Assembly: GCF_028751545.1 (NCBI RefSeq) | Contig: NZ_CP071867.1 | Location: 186,001 to 250,000, forward strand | Origin: Gilliamella sp. B3022 | Lineage (GTDB): Bacteria; Pseudomonadota; Gammaproteobacteria; Enterobacterales; Orbaceae | Length of the DNA: 64,000 nucleotides | Reading direction: 5' to 3' | In this document: one piece after another, positions 1-10,628 of the stretch | Position numbering within the stretch: the first letter of the stretch is position 1 | Layout of the letters: each line of letters opens with the position of its first letter | Program-made: the position numbers and the translations under genes | Notes under the pieces: model-generated | The model's input: only the letters and a program-made list of their open reading frames with translations | Database searches by the model: none | What the model was told of the DNA's origin: nothing

Positions 1-162
1 TTGTTTTGATAGCATGACCGCACGCATAACGATACGATTAATCAGTGACGTTTGAGTCACTCTTACTTGTCGATTGATATCTTGATCAGCAAATCGCCCA
101 GATTCTTTTTCAATTAAATGAATAGTCTGAGCAATCCACAACGATTTTAACTCTTCTCGCAT
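1..162 (-). CDS. Unrecognised protein, N-terminal part cut by the window edge
   Basis: An open frame of 54 codons runs leftward from an ATG at 162 and leaves the window without a stop. The visible residues begin MREELKSLWIAQTIHLIE and look soluble and helical, with no signal peptide or membrane segment. I do not recognise the family. It lies upstream of zapB on the same strand with a gap of about 76 bases. It is probably a real gene because the frame stays open and has a plausible start. Function cannot be given. Confidence 0.5.
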   Translation of the reverse strand, partial: MREELKSLWIAQTIHLIEKESGRFADQDINRQVRVTQTSLINRIVMRAVMLSKQ

Positions 163-238
163 TATAGTTAATTTTCACAATTAAATTAATGAAATATAAA
201 ACAAACGCAAGATAAGCCGCGTTTATAAATAGCGTGAA

Positions 239-484
239 TTATTGGGTGATTTCACCTATTTTAGTTAATAAAGTTTGGATACGTTGCTGCCAAACTTGCT
301 GATCTTGTTTGAGTTTTTCATTTTCTTCGCGTAATGCTTTCATTTCGTCTGAACTGTCATTGATCAACTGTTCCAATTCTTGATTACCTTGTTTTAAAGT
401 AGCAATTTCTTTTTGCAATGTTGTAATAGTATTAACCGTATGCTGAATTTTATTTTCTAACTGATTTAATATTTCTAATGTCAT
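239..484 (-). CDS. zapB: Cell division protein ZapB
   Basis: An 81-residue, almost entirely coiled-coil protein rich in Gln, Glu, Lys and Leu, matching the length and pattern of enterobacterial ZapB. The start (MTLEILNQLENKIQ) and the end (WQQRIQTLLTKIGEI) resemble the family. ZapB is an abundant cytoplasmic factor that binds ZapA at the FtsZ ring and helps Z-ring assembly. The frame extends upstream to 502. The ATG at 484 is preferred because GAGG sits 6-8 bases before it, and it restores the usual 81-residue length. It is divergent from tpiA, with the shared upstream region at about 485-583. Confidence 0.85.
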   Translation of the reverse strand: MTLEILNQLENKIQHTVNTITTLQKEIATLKQGNQELEQLINDSSDEMKALREENEKLKQDQQVWQQRIQTLLTKIGEITQ

Positions 485-583
485 ATTTTTCCTCAAGCTC
501 ATATTATTTATGTATAATACTTATCATTATAACGAATTCATTCTAAAATCAACACCTTTTTAAAACTTAAGTTGGAGAAAATT

Positions 584-1348
584 ATGCGAAAACCTCTCGT
601 TATGGGTAACTGGAAACTCAATGGTAGTATTGATATGGCTAAAAATTTAGTTGAAGGTTTAAGAAAAGAGCTATCGACAGAAGCAGCATGTGATATTGCT
701 ATTGCCCCACCAGTCGTTTATCTAGACTTTGTAAAACATCAACTAGGCGGTTCTAATATTATTTTAGGTGCTCAAGATGTAGATATTAACCTTTCTGGTG
801 CTTACACTGGTGAAGTTTCAGCGGCAATGTTAAAAGATGTGGGTGTAACTCATGTAATTATCGGTCATTCAGAACGTCGTACTTACCATAAAGAATCAGA
901 TGAGTTTATTGCCAAAAAATTTGGTATCTTAAAAGAATCTGGTTTAGTACCTGTACTTTGCATCGGTGAAACAGAAGCCGAAAATGAAGCCGGTCAAACT
1001 CAATCGGTATGTGCGCGTCAAATTGATGCTGTTATAAATACGTTAGGTGTTGAAGCATTTAACGGAGCAGTGATTGCTTATGAACCAGTTTGGGCTATTG
1101 GTACCGGCAAATCTGCTACACCAGCCCAAGCTCAAGCTGTTCACAAATTCCTCCGTGATCATATCGCAAAACACGATGCAAAAGTTGCTGAACAAGTCAT
1201 TATTCAATATGGTGGTTCAGTTAATGATAAAAATGCAGCTGAGTTATTTACACAACCTGATATTGATGGGGCTTTAGTCGGAGGTGCATCACTTAAAGCA
1301 GATGCTTTTGCAGCGATTGTACGAGCGGCAGAACAGGCTAAAAAATAA
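584..1348 (+). CDS. tpiA: Triosephosphate isomerase
   Basis: This enzyme interconverts dihydroxyacetone phosphate and glyceraldehyde 3-phosphate in cytoplasmic glycolysis and gluconeogenesis. The 254-residue protein has the NWKLNG motif with its catalytic Lys, the HSERR segment with catalytic His95, and [11 protein letters not shown] with the catalytic Glu and start of the mobile loop. GGSV and the C-terminal GGASL phosphate-binding turns are present. An in-frame ATG exists at 572. The start at 584 ([14 protein letters not shown]) is chosen because GGAG lies 6-9 bases upstream and the protein then matches the family's usual N-terminus. A strong hairpin terminator follows within 10 bases, so it is probably transcribed alone. 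Confidence 0.97.
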   Translation: MRKPLVMGNWKLNGSIDMAKNLVEGLRKELSTEAACDIAIAPPVVYLDFVKHQLGGSNIILGAQDVDINLSGAYTGEVSAAMLKDVGVTHVIIGHSERRTYHKESDEFIAKKFGILKESGLVPVLCIGETEAENEAGQTQSVCARQIDAVINTLGVEAFNGAVIAYEPVWAIGTGKSATPAQAQAVHKFLRDHIAKHDAKVAEQVIIQYGGSVNDKNAAELFTQPDIDGALVGGASLKADAFAAIVRAAEQAKK

Positions 1349-1354
1349 ATTATC

Positions 1355-1377
1355 GACGCCTGAAAAGGCGTCTTTTT
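1355..1377 (+). terminator. Rho-independent terminator of tpiA
   Basis: The 7-bp stem GACGCCT / AGGCGTC with loop GAAA is followed directly by TTTTT. It starts 7 bases after the tpiA stop codon. Confidence 0.9.
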
Positions 1378-1414
1378 AAGACAAAATTATAATTCATGTA
1401 GTAACAAAAAATAA

Positions 1415-1639
1415 CTATTTTGCTTGAATGCTATAACGTGAAGGCCAAATTGTTTCAACAGAAACTTGTAAATATTCAGCAATAATTCGTTCATACTTAG
1501 GGCAATGTCGATATAATGCATTTCTCAAAGTATCAGCTTGTAAGCCACTTGATCTTGATAGCGCTCTTAAGTTTCCACCTCTAATTTTAATTTCACCTAC
1601 AACTCTTGATGGTGACCAATCTTGATCTTGTTCGCTCAT
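1415..1639 (-). CDS. Ner/Nlp-type winged-helix DNA-binding regulator
   Basis: A 74-residue protein of the Mu Ner / Nlp (SfsB) type. The signatures are DWSPSRVVGEIKIRGGNLRALS, the recognition-helix region GLQADTLRNALYRHCPKYERIIAEYL, and the family ending TIWPSRY. Ner proteins are small phage repressors that turn down early and repressor promoters; chromosomal Nlp proteins are domesticated relatives. It is transcribed divergently from an S24/CI-like repressor, with a perfect inverted repeat in the gap. This copies the repressor/Ner switch of Mu-like phages, but no other phage gene is nearby. AGGATC-like bases precede the ATG. The molecular function is confident; the biological target is unknown. 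Confidence 0.85.
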   Translation of the reverse strand: MSEQDQDWSPSRVVGEIKIRGGNLRALSRSSGLQADTLRNALYRHCPKYERIIAEYLQVSVETIWPSRYSIQAK

Positions 1640-1670
1640 TATGAGATCCTCTTCAGGTTAATTCTTTGCT

Positions 1671-1696
1671 ATTGTAATGATTATCGGCATTACAAT
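1671..1696. promoter_or_regulatory. Perfect 9-bp inverted repeat, probable operator of the Ner/CI pair
   Basis: ATTGTAATG and CATTACAAT are exact reverse complements separated by 8 bases. The repeat lies 32 bases before the Ner-like start and 90 bases before the S24 repressor start. Its position in the divergent gap makes it a good candidate binding site for one or both regulators; that role is inference. Confidence 0.55.
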
Positions 1697-1785
1697 GATG
1701 GTAAAGTGTTACCGCAAAAAGAATAACACATAAAAAAACGAAACAAAACTATAAAAACGAAAAAATTTATAAAATGGAATAAAAA

Positions 1786-2472
1786 ATGAATGAAAACAAT
1801 TTTAAAACGCTAAATGAGCACGAAAAAACGAGCATTTTAACGAAAACGGGCGTAATTAACTTTAAAAATAGATTAACTTTATTATTAGAAGGACTATCCG
1901 GTAACGCTTTTGCCAAAAAAGTTGGCATGTCAGAAGCTGTAATTCGTGATTATTTATCAGGCAAAACCTATCCATCTTTAAATCGATTAGCAATCATTGC
2001 ACAAAAATGTGATGTACCCATTGAGTGGTTAGCGACAGGAAAAGGAGAATGTCGTTTACTTACCAATTCTATAGGTACAGAATTAATTCGTATTCCTTTT
2101 CATGATCTAACTAAAAATGTTAATCCATTATCACGAATTGAATCCATTCCTTTTGAAATAAATTTGATAAAAAATCAAGGTTGTAAAAGTGAAGATTTAA
2201 CTGCAGTTTGGGCTAAAGGTGACAGTATGGATCCGACTATATCCAACCATGATATTTTGATCATCAATAAAGCATATTGCAAACCAATAGATGGTTATCT
2301 TTACGCGGTACAATATGATGATCAAATTTGTGTAAAGCGAATTCAAAATCAAGGAACTAACTTAGCATTATTATGTGATAATTCTAAGTATCCAACAATA
2401 TTGGTTGATAAAAACTCACCACAAAATTTTGAAATTATTGGGCATGTTATCTATTTATTAAAGGATTTTTAA
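1786..2472 (+). CDS. CI/LexA-like repressor with HTH and S24 peptidase domains
   Basis: A 228-residue phage-type repressor. Residues about 27-85 form an HTH domain (GNAFAKKVGMSEAVIRDYLSGKTYP). Residues about 130-225 form an S24 LexA-like domain with Ser147 in GDSMDP and Lys184 in ICVKRI, the Ser-Lys dyad of self-cleaving repressors. No clear Ala-Gly cleavage pair is visible before the dyad, so self-cleavage is uncertain. It faces the Ner-like gene across an inverted repeat. The start follows GGAATAAAAA. A long perfect hairpin follows the stop. The pair sits between tpiA and mnmA with no prophage genes, suggesting a phage remnant or a domesticated stress switch. Confidence 0.85.
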   Translation: MNENNFKTLNEHEKTSILTKTGVINFKNRLTLLLEGLSGNAFAKKVGMSEAVIRDYLSGKTYPSLNRLAIIAQKCDVPIEWLATGKGECRLLTNSIGTELIRIPFHDLTKNVNPLSRIESIPFEINLIKNQGCKSEDLTAVWAKGDSMDPTISNHDILIINKAYCKPIDGYLYAVQYDDQICVKRIQNQGTNLALLCDNSKYPTILVDKNSPQNFEIIGHVIYLLKDF

Positions 2473-2493
2473 TAAAAGCCTTCAGATGATATC

Positions 2494-2533
2494 TTAATAA
2501 CTCTGTCGTTAAATCATTCGACAGAGTTATTAA
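2494..2533 (+). terminator. Perfect 15-bp hairpin after the S24 repressor
   Basis: TTAATAACTCTGTCG and its exact reverse complement flank a 10-base loop. The hairpin begins 21 bases after the repressor stop. A T-run (GCTTTTTTTC) appears only about 15 bases past the stem, so it may be a terminator of unusual form, an mRNA-stabilising structure, or a protein-binding repeat. Confidence 0.55.
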
Positions 2534-2728
2534 ACAAATATTAATGCTTTTTTTCTTTTCTCATCAACTTTAAAATCAGTTACAAAAAATATGAAAAAGT
2601 TTAAGGCTAACCCTATGTTTTAGTGAAAAACACTCATGTTCAAACATACTGCCATGGGTATAACTTTATGCTTTTTTAGTGAGGTATGATAAAATTATCG
2701 TAATTCTTAAGCCTATTATTTTGTTATT

Positions 2729-3847
2729 ATGTCAAAGATAAATACATCTAAAAAAGTTGTTGTCGGCATGTCCGGCGGCGTTGACTCATCTGTTTCAGCT
2801 TATTTATTACAGCAACAAGGTTACCATGTTGTTGGCTTGTTTATGAAAAATTGGGAAGAAGATGATACCGAAGAGTATTGTTCTGCGTCCGTCGATTTAG
2901 CCGATGCTCAAGCTGTTTGTGATAAATTGAATATCAAATTACACACTATTAACTTTGCAGCTGAATATTGGGATAATGTATTTGAACATTTTTTATCTGA
3001 ATATAAAGCAGGCAGAACACCAAATCCTGATATTTTATGTAATAAAGAAATTAAATTTAAAGCCTTTCTTGAATATGCTGCAGAAGATCTCGGCGCAGAT
3101 TACATTGCAACCGGTCATTATGTGCGCAAACGAGAAAGTAATGGTAAAGTTGAATTATTACGTGGTGTCGATAACAATAAAGACCAAAGTTATTTTCTTT
3201 ACACACTTAGTGAAGCCCAAATTAAGCAAAGCCTATTTCCAGTGGGTGAGCTGGAAAAGCCAAAAGTACGAGAAATTGCCCAACAATTGGGTTTGGCGAC
3301 GGCAGCTAAAAAAGATTCAACGGGTATCTGTTTTATTGGAGAACGAAAATTTAGCGACTTTTTAGCGCGCTATCTACCGGCAAAAGCAGGCGCAATTCGC
3401 ACTGTCGATGGTGAAATAATTGGTAAACACCAAGGGCTTATGTATCATACATTAGGGCAGCGTAAAGGCTTAGGCATCGGTGGTTTAAAGCAAGCTGATG
3501 ATACTCCTTGGTATGTAGTAGATAAAGATTTACACAATAATGAATTAATTGTTGCACAAGGACACGACCATCCTGCTTTATTTTCTGATGGATTAATTGC
3601 TAGCCAATTGCATTGGGTTGATCGTCAAGTTATCAGCAAACCATTTACATGTACCGTAAAAACACGTTATCGCCAACAAGATATCGCTTGCCAGGTTACT
3701 CCTTTATCCGAAAATAAAATTGAAGTGATATTCACCCATCCTGTTGCTGCGATAACACCAGGACAATCAGCCGTCTTTTATCAAGGAGAAGTATGTCTTG
3801 GTGGTGGCATCATTGAAGAGCGAATTATAGGCAGAAAGGAGTCATAG
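2729..3847 (+). CDS. mnmA: tRNA-specific 2-thiouridylase MnmA
   Basis: MnmA adenylates and thiolates U34 in the wobble position of tRNAs for Lys, Glu and Gln, receiving sulphur through the Tus relay. The 372-residue protein has the ATP-pyrophosphatase loop GMSGGVDSS (residues 13-21), the catalytic Cys104 in NPDILC, the second Cys in DSTGICFIG, and the family sequence [10 protein letters not shown]. Length and sequence match the enterobacterial enzyme. It is followed one base later by hflD and then purB, the same order as in E. coli, so the three are probably one operon. No strong Shine-Dalgarno is seen before the ATG. Confidence 0.97.
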   Translation: MSKINTSKKVVVGMSGGVDSSVSAYLLQQQGYHVVGLFMKNWEEDDTEEYCSASVDLADAQAVCDKLNIKLHTINFAAEYWDNVFEHFLSEYKAGRTPNPDILCNKEIKFKAFLEYAAEDLGADYIATGHYVRKRESNGKVELLRGVDNNKDQSYFLYTLSEAQIKQSLFPVGELEKPKVREIAQQLGLATAAKKDSTGICFIGERKFSDFLARYLPAKAGAIRTVDGEIIGKHQGLMYHTLGQRKGLGIGGLKQADDTPWYVVDKDLHNNELIVAQGHDHPALFSDGLIASQLHWVDRQVISKPFTCTVKTRYRQQDIACQVTPLSENKIEVIFTHPVAAITPGQSAVFYQGEVCLGGGIIEERIIGRKES

Positions 3848-3848
3848 A

Positions 3849-5911
<2,063 letters not shown>

Positions 5912-5942
5912 TATCTGCTGAACAGCAGTTGAAACAGCTTCG

Positions 5943-5973
5943 CTAAGGATTGATGATCACAAATCATCCTTAG
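5943..5973 (+). terminator. Stem-loop between purB and hemC
   Basis: CTAAGGAT and ATCCTTAG form an 8-bp perfect stem with a 15-base loop, 31 bases after the purB stop. No T-run follows (CCCTATAAAAA), so terminator function is only a guess. Confidence 0.35.
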
Positions 5974-6035
5974 CCCTATAAAAATAACCGAGTTAACCCA
6001 ACAAAAAGCACTATTTGTCGAATTAGGAAAATGAA

Positions 6036-6959
6036 TTGAAGATTCGTATTGCAACACGAAAAAGCCCATTAGCATTATGGCAAGCTAATTTTGTTAAACA
6101 AAATCTATTACTAGCGCATAAGAACTTAACGGTTGAACTTATACCAATGGTGACTCAAGGTGATATTATACTTGATAGTCCATTATCAAAAATTGGTGGT
6201 AAAGGTCTTTTTGTTAAGCAGTTAGAACAGGCAATATTAAATAACGAAGCAGATATTGCGGTTCATTCAATTAAAGACATTCCTGCTCAATTCCCGGATG
6301 GTTTAATGCTAGCAACAATTTGCCAAAGAGATGATGTACGAGATGCATTTGTCGCTAATCGATACTCAAGTCTAAATGAGTTACCTGCTGGTGCGATTAT
6401 TGGTACTTCAAGTTTACGGCGTCAGTGTCAATTGCGAAATCATTATCCCCATTTAATCATTAAAGATCTTCGTGGTAATGTAGGCACACGTCTAAAAAAA
6501 TTGGATGATGAACAATATGATGCCTTAATTCTAGCGTCCGTCGGATTAAAACGTCTATCTTTAGAACACAGAATTACTCAATACATAGATACCAACATAG
6601 TTTTGCCCGCTGTTGGTCAAGGTGCTATTGGTATTGAGAGTCGAGCTGACGACAAACAAACATTGGACATTATTTCTGTTCTTGACGATAAAAGGAGTCG
6701 AGCCTGTATCCAAGCTGAAAGAGCAATGAATAATGCCCTACAAGGTGGATGCCAAGTTCCCATTGCCGGTTATTGTCAACTGAAAGATGATGATGAATTA
6801 GTCTTACAGGGTCTGGTTGGTCGAGTTAACGGTTCGAAAATAATTAAACATCAACTCATAGGTTCTATAAACGAAGCTGAATCATTAGGTGAAAAACTTG
6901 CTAAATGGTTATTAAATAAAGGTGCAAGTTCAATTTTAACGGAATTATTGGGCGCATGA
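6036..6959 (+). CDS. hemC: Porphobilinogen deaminase (hydroxymethylbilane synthase)
   Basis: HemC joins four porphobilinogens into hydroxymethylbilane for tetrapyrrole synthesis. The 307-residue protein has [36 protein letters not shown] and the dipyrromethane-cofactor cysteine in [13 protein letters not shown]. The reading frame can start only at TTG 6036, placed 7 bases after AGGA. An ATG at 6031 in another frame reads ATG-AAT-TGA and overlaps this start, making a two-codon open frame on the same ribosome-binding site. The gene overlaps hemD by four bases (ATGA). Confidence 0.95.
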   Translation: MKIRIATRKSPLALWQANFVKQNLLLAHKNLTVELIPMVTQGDIILDSPLSKIGGKGLFVKQLEQAILNNEADIAVHSIKDIPAQFPDGLMLATICQRDDVRDAFVANRYSSLNELPAGAIIGTSSLRRQCQLRNHYPHLIIKDLRGNVGTRLKKLDDEQYDALILASVGLKRLSLEHRITQYIDTNIVLPAVGQGAIGIESRADDKQTLDIISVLDDKRSRACIQAERAMNNALQGGCQVPIAGYCQLKDDDELVLQGLVGRVNGSKIIKHQLIGSINEAESLGEKLAKWLLNKGASSILTELLGA

Positions 6960-7684
6960 TTTTTGTAACCAGACCATCACCAGAGGGTGAAAAATTGACT
7001 GAGTTGTTTAATCAAGCCGGTCTATATGCACAACATTTACCTTTTTTTAAAATTTCACAAGGTCGTGACATTCTTAAATTACAGTATCAGTTAAACCAGC
7101 TATTACCCAATGATATAGTGATAGTGGTTTCACCCCAAGTAACTCATGCCATTAATCATAATGTTACTAAATTGATCTTGCCAGCGGGCATTCGTTATTT
7201 TGCAATAGGCAAAAAATCAGCACAATTATTTATGCAATTTGCTCAAGTTGACGTTTTTTATCCTGATAGAGAAGACAGTGAAGGATTATTAACGTTACTT
7301 CAAAATCATCCTGTAAATCAACGTACAGTTCTAATCTTATGTGGTAATTCTGGTCGAAAATTATTGGAACAAACTTTAATGCGTCGCCAAGCCAAAGTAA
7401 AATTAATTGAATGCTATACTCGAATTCCCATGAGTTATCGAAAAGATGTTTTATCAAAGCACATCTCAAAACAACTTATTATCATTACCAGTCTAGAACA
7501 CCTAAATCAACTGGAATCCTATAGTAGTAATGTACACAAAACGGTGAGTCATTTAATCGTAACCAGCCAAAGAATTTTTACAAAAGCTAGAGAGTTACAA
7601 TGGCGCAATGTTTTATTAATAAAAAGTGCCGACAATCAAACCATCTTTAATGCAGTAAAACAAAACTTCTCTTTCCCTTTGTAA
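6956..7684 (+). CDS. hemD: Uroporphyrinogen-III synthase
   Basis: HemD closes hydroxymethylbilane to uroporphyrinogen III while inverting ring D. The 242-residue protein is poorly conserved, as is normal for this family. It begins [22 protein letters not shown], the typical HemD start, and contains [25 protein letters not shown] and the late [14 protein letters not shown] motif. The ATGA overlap with hemC points to translational coupling. Position between hemC and hemX supports the call. A gap of over 200 bases to hemX holds a possible second promoter. Confidence 0.93.
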   Translation: MIFVTRPSPEGEKLTELFNQAGLYAQHLPFFKISQGRDILKLQYQLNQLLPNDIVIVVSPQVTHAINHNVTKLILPAGIRYFAIGKKSAQLFMQFAQVDVFYPDREDSEGLLTLLQNHPVNQRTVLILCGNSGRKLLEQTLMRRQAKVKLIECYTRIPMSYRKDVLSKHISKQLIIITSLEHLNQLESYSSNVHKTVSHLIVTSQRIFTKARELQWRNVLLIKSADNQTIFNAVKQNFSFPL

Positions 7685-7820
7685 TAAAATCAACCGATTA
7701 TTAAAACACTCATGCTTAAATAATGAGCGCATTTTTTTATCTTATGGTGTTTTAATATGTAAATTTTTAATTTATTAAAAGTAATAAAAAAGCTGGGCTA
7801 AAAAAAGTTATTATGCAAGT

Positions 7821-7849
7821 TTGATAATTCAAACAGCAAATTTTATTTA
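7821..7849 (+). promoter_or_regulatory. Possible sigma70 promoter ahead of hemX
   Basis: TTGATA (7821-7826) and TATTTA (7844-7849) are spaced by 17 bases, upstream of the hemX start. In an AT-rich region such matches arise by chance, so support is modest. The 226-base hemD-hemX gap makes an internal promoter plausible. Confidence 0.35.
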
Positions 7850-7910
7850 AAACTAAGATAACTCTATGTCATAATATTATTAATTATATCAACGCTAAAT
7901 GAGATCAGTT

Positions 7911-9347
7911 ATGCCATTACGATATTATGGTGCCAATGCCACACTTTCAACGATTAGCACCTCCTCATTTAGTCATTCATCCACGATCACTACTTTAGAT
8001 AAAGCGAACAAAACTATGAAAGAAGATAATAAAACATCAATAACCGCCCAATCTAGTCCAACAGTTGAAAAAAAAGTCACATCATCTAATGTCAATAAAG
8101 CACCTGTATCAAAACTGTCTCTGTTAGCAATAGCATTAGCCATTGGTCTTGGAGGTTTTGTTTTTTATCATGGTCATAAACAAGTTGAAAACCAAAAAAA
8201 GACTATTGCTCATTTGCAAACAGAACTGAATAATTTAAAACAAACTACCAAAGATAGTATTATTCATGACATCCAAAATAATATTATTGAAGCAGTGAAT
8301 AAACAGAATCAAAAAATCAAAACATTTGAACAGAGTGTTGAAGATCAATTGAATGAACAACAAAAATCACAACAACAGTTATCAAATAAAATCAATGATG
8401 TATCAAAAATCAGTGAGCAAAACATACATAATATAAATGAGCGTTTAACGTCCATGTCAGCCACAAACTATAGTGTATGGCTAATTTCACAAGCTAATTA
8501 TTTAGTGCATTTGGCTGGCAGAAAAATCTGGAATGAACACGATTACGCAACCGCTCGGTTATTATTAAAAAATGCAGATGTAAGTCTAGCACAAGCAAAT
8601 GATCCAAGTTTAATACCAGCAAGACAAGCGATTAATGAAGACATTAATTCACTCTCTAAGGTAAGTCTTATTGATTATGATGGCATTATCATGCAGTTAG
8701 TTGGGCTTTCAGAGTCATTGAATAAATTACCCTTAGTAGGAAATTATAAGCAAATAAATTTAGGCATGACACAACATGATGGCGCAGTTACCCCAACCCA
8801 AACAGCACCGTCCGATACCGATATAACCCGTGCGCAAAACATAAATTCAGAATCTGATCTTGATAAGCAAGGTATTACTTCATCCATTTCAGATTGGTCA
8901 AGTAATTTTCTTACCAGTACAAAAGCCTTTCTGGCTAAATTTTTTACCATTGAAAAAATGGATGAAAAAGACAATAACTTTAAAACCTGTTTATCTAAAG
9001 CAGGTTTAGATGAAAAACAAATGCTGAGATGCCAAATTTTAAAAGATCCATTGAGTTTAGAACAATCACTTTATCTACGTGAAAACATTCGTTTTCGACT
9101 TTTAATTGCTGCTCAAGCAGTACCTCGACATCAAGAGTTAATTTATCAAAGGGCGCTAAGTGATGCTGCACTTTGGGTGAATGCTTATTTTGATGATAAA
9201 GCACCAAGTGTTAAAACTTTTTTAGATGACCTTAACACGCTATTAAACCAATCAATTAGCGACCAATCTGTACCTAATCAATTAGAAAGTACAAATGAGT
9301 TAGAAAAATTGATGCGAACTCGTGTTCATTCAATGTTGGCAAAATAG
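7911..9347 (+). CDS. hemX: HemX-like membrane protein (uroporphyrinogen operon)
   Basis: An inner-membrane protein with one N-terminal membrane helix (LSLLAIALAIGLGGFVFYHG), a long periplasmic coiled coil, and a C-terminal domain with the HemX sequences YSVWLISQANYLVHLAGRKIWN and YLRENIRFRLLIAAQAVPRHQE. HemX was once annotated as a methyltransferase, but its biochemical role is not established. The region between about residues 285 and 385 is longer than in E. coli. The start is uncertain: ATGs at 7899, 7911 and 8016 are in frame; the one at 8016 (MKEDNKTS) fits the E. coli N-terminus, while GAGATC precedes 7911. It sits between hemD and hemY as in enterics. Confidence 0.88.
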   Translation: MPLRYYGANATLSTISTSSFSHSSTITTLDKANKTMKEDNKTSITAQSSPTVEKKVTSSNVNKAPVSKLSLLAIALAIGLGGFVFYHGHKQVENQKKTIAHLQTELNNLKQTTKDSIIHDIQNNIIEAVNKQNQKIKTFEQSVEDQLNEQQKSQQQLSNKINDVSKISEQNIHNINERLTSMSATNYSVWLISQANYLVHLAGRKIWNEHDYATARLLLKNADVSLAQANDPSLIPARQAINEDINSLSKVSLIDYDGIIMQLVGLSESLNKLPLVGNYKQINLGMTQHDGAVTPTQTAPSDTDITRAQNINSESDLDKQGITSSISDWSSNFLTSTKAFLAKFFTIEKMDEKDNNFKTCLSKAGLDEKQMLRCQILKDPLSLEQSLYLRENIRFRLLIAAQAVPRHQELIYQRALSDAALWVNAYFDDKAPSVKTFLDDLNTLLNQSISDQSVPNQLESTNELEKLMRTRVHSMLAK

Positions 9348-9357
9348 GAGAATAATG

Positions 9358-10257
9358 ATGCTTAAAATATTAATTATTTTCTTAGTGCTAGTGGGTGGAT
9401 TTTTTCTGGGTCCATTATTACAAGGTCATCAAGGATCAGCCATTTTTGAAGTTGCCAATTATAAGATCAGTATGTCGTTTAATTCCTTCATGATATTAGA
9501 ATTACTGGGGCTACTTTGTTTATACGTCGTCTATTGGTTTTTTAAAAAAGTCTTTAATTCTAAAACAATGTTAGGTAATTGGTTACGCTCAAAATCGCCT
9601 AAAAAATCGGCCAAACGGCTCGAACAAGCTCAAATTTCACTGCTTGAAGGTGATTATAAGCAAGCAAGTAAATTTTTTATGAAAAGTGCTAAAGCCTCAA
9701 CCAATACAGCGTTATCGTTCTTACTTGCTGCACAGACTCAAATTGACAACGACGAATTGATTCCTGCGAATCAATCTCTAGAACAAGCGGCCAAACGTTG
9801 TCAGCCTAATGAATTATTAGCTTATCAATTAGTAAAAACACGTTTACAAATTAAAAACCGTGAATACAGTGCAGCAAAAGCAACAATTGAAAAGTTATTG
9901 AATGAGAAACCACGTAATGCGGAAGTATTAAGGCTTGCTGATCAAATCTATTATAATACACAAGATTATCAAGCAATAATTGATCTTATGCCAGCTATGT
10001 ATAAAGCAGAGGCGTTTAGTGAATCGCGATTAGAACAATTCAAACAAGTTGCCTATGTAAGTCGTATCAAGCAACTATCAACCGATAGTGATCCATTAGC
10101 ATTAATAAAATGGTGGAATTCACAACCTAAGGCAATTGTTAATAACGTTACTTACAAAAGAGCGATGGTAAATTATCTAAATCAATTAGGTCAAACGGTT
10201 GAGGCAGATAAAATTCTTGGATCAATTGCCAAATTAGAACCAAAAGAAAGAACATAA
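9358..10257 (+). CDS. hemY: HemY-like protein with N-terminal membrane helices and TPR region
   Basis: A membrane-anchored protein of about 299 residues. It begins MLKILIIFLVLVGGFFLGPLLQGHQGSA, followed by a second helix (FMILELLGLLCLYVVYWFF) and a helical repeat domain (residues about 85-295) of TPR type. This is the HemY found after hemX in gammaproteobacterial hem operons. It is not the Bacillus HemY oxidase; its role in haem protein assembly is still unclear. AGGAG at 9346-9350 overlaps the hemX stop. ATGs at 9355 and 9358 are both usable; 9358 has the better 7-base spacing. The last gene of the hem operon. Confidence 0.9.
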   Translation: MLKILIIFLVLVGGFFLGPLLQGHQGSAIFEVANYKISMSFNSFMILELLGLLCLYVVYWFFKKVFNSKTMLGNWLRSKSPKKSAKRLEQAQISLLEGDYKQASKFFMKSAKASTNTALSFLLAAQTQIDNDELIPANQSLEQAAKRCQPNELLAYQLVKTRLQIKNREYSAAKATIEKLLNEKPRNAEVLRLADQIYYNTQDYQAIIDLMPAMYKAEAFSESRLEQFKQVAYVSRIKQLSTDSDPLALIKWWNSQPKAIVNNVTYKRAMVNYLNQLGQTVEADKILGSIAKLEPKERT

Positions 10258-10262
10258 AAATA

Positions 10263-10278
10263 CAGGGCTCTTGCCCTG
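10263..10278. terminator. Bidirectional terminator between hemY and azlD
   Basis: CAGGGC / GCCCTG with loop TCTT. On the plus strand it is followed by CTTCTTTCT; on the minus strand by TATTTTTA. It lies in the 47-base gap between two convergent genes. Confidence 0.7.
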
Positions 10279-10304
10279 CTTCTTTCTATCTGAAACAATC
10301 ATCT

Positions 10305-10628
10305 TTAAACCAAAAAATACCGAATAGCCGCCATAGAGCACATGCCAACAATTACAATCCACATTAAATTTTTAGTCAAAATAGCAATAAAAATAGTTGG
10401 AATAGCTGCTAAACAATACTCAACATTAAGTTCTGGAAACTCGTCCTGTTTTGCAATAAAAAGATTTTGAACAAAAAGAGCCGTTAGTATGCACAAAGGT
10501 ATATAAGATAAAAACTGGATAACAATTTCGGGCAATTGTATTTTGCGTACCAGTATAAATGGAATAACTCTAAGTAACCAAGTAACCAGACCACACCCTA
10601 AAATAATCAATAAGCTATATGTAGTCAT
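10305..10628 (-). CDS. azlD: AzlD, small subunit of branched-chain amino acid exporter
   Basis: A 107-residue, almost wholly hydrophobic protein with four predicted membrane helices and the AzlD family pattern (start LLIILGCGLVTWLLRVIPF, then FLSYIPLCILTALF). AzlC and AzlD together form a LIV-E-type exporter of branched-chain amino acids and analogues in the inner membrane. The start overlaps the azlC stop by four bases (ATGA), so they are coupled. The substrate cannot be told from sequence alone. Confidence 0.9.
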   Translation of the reverse strand: MTTYSLLIILGCGLVTWLLRVIPFILVRKIQLPEIVIQFLSYIPLCILTALFVQNLFIAKQDEFPELNVEYCLAAIPTIFIAILTKNLMWIVIVGMCSMAAIRYFLV

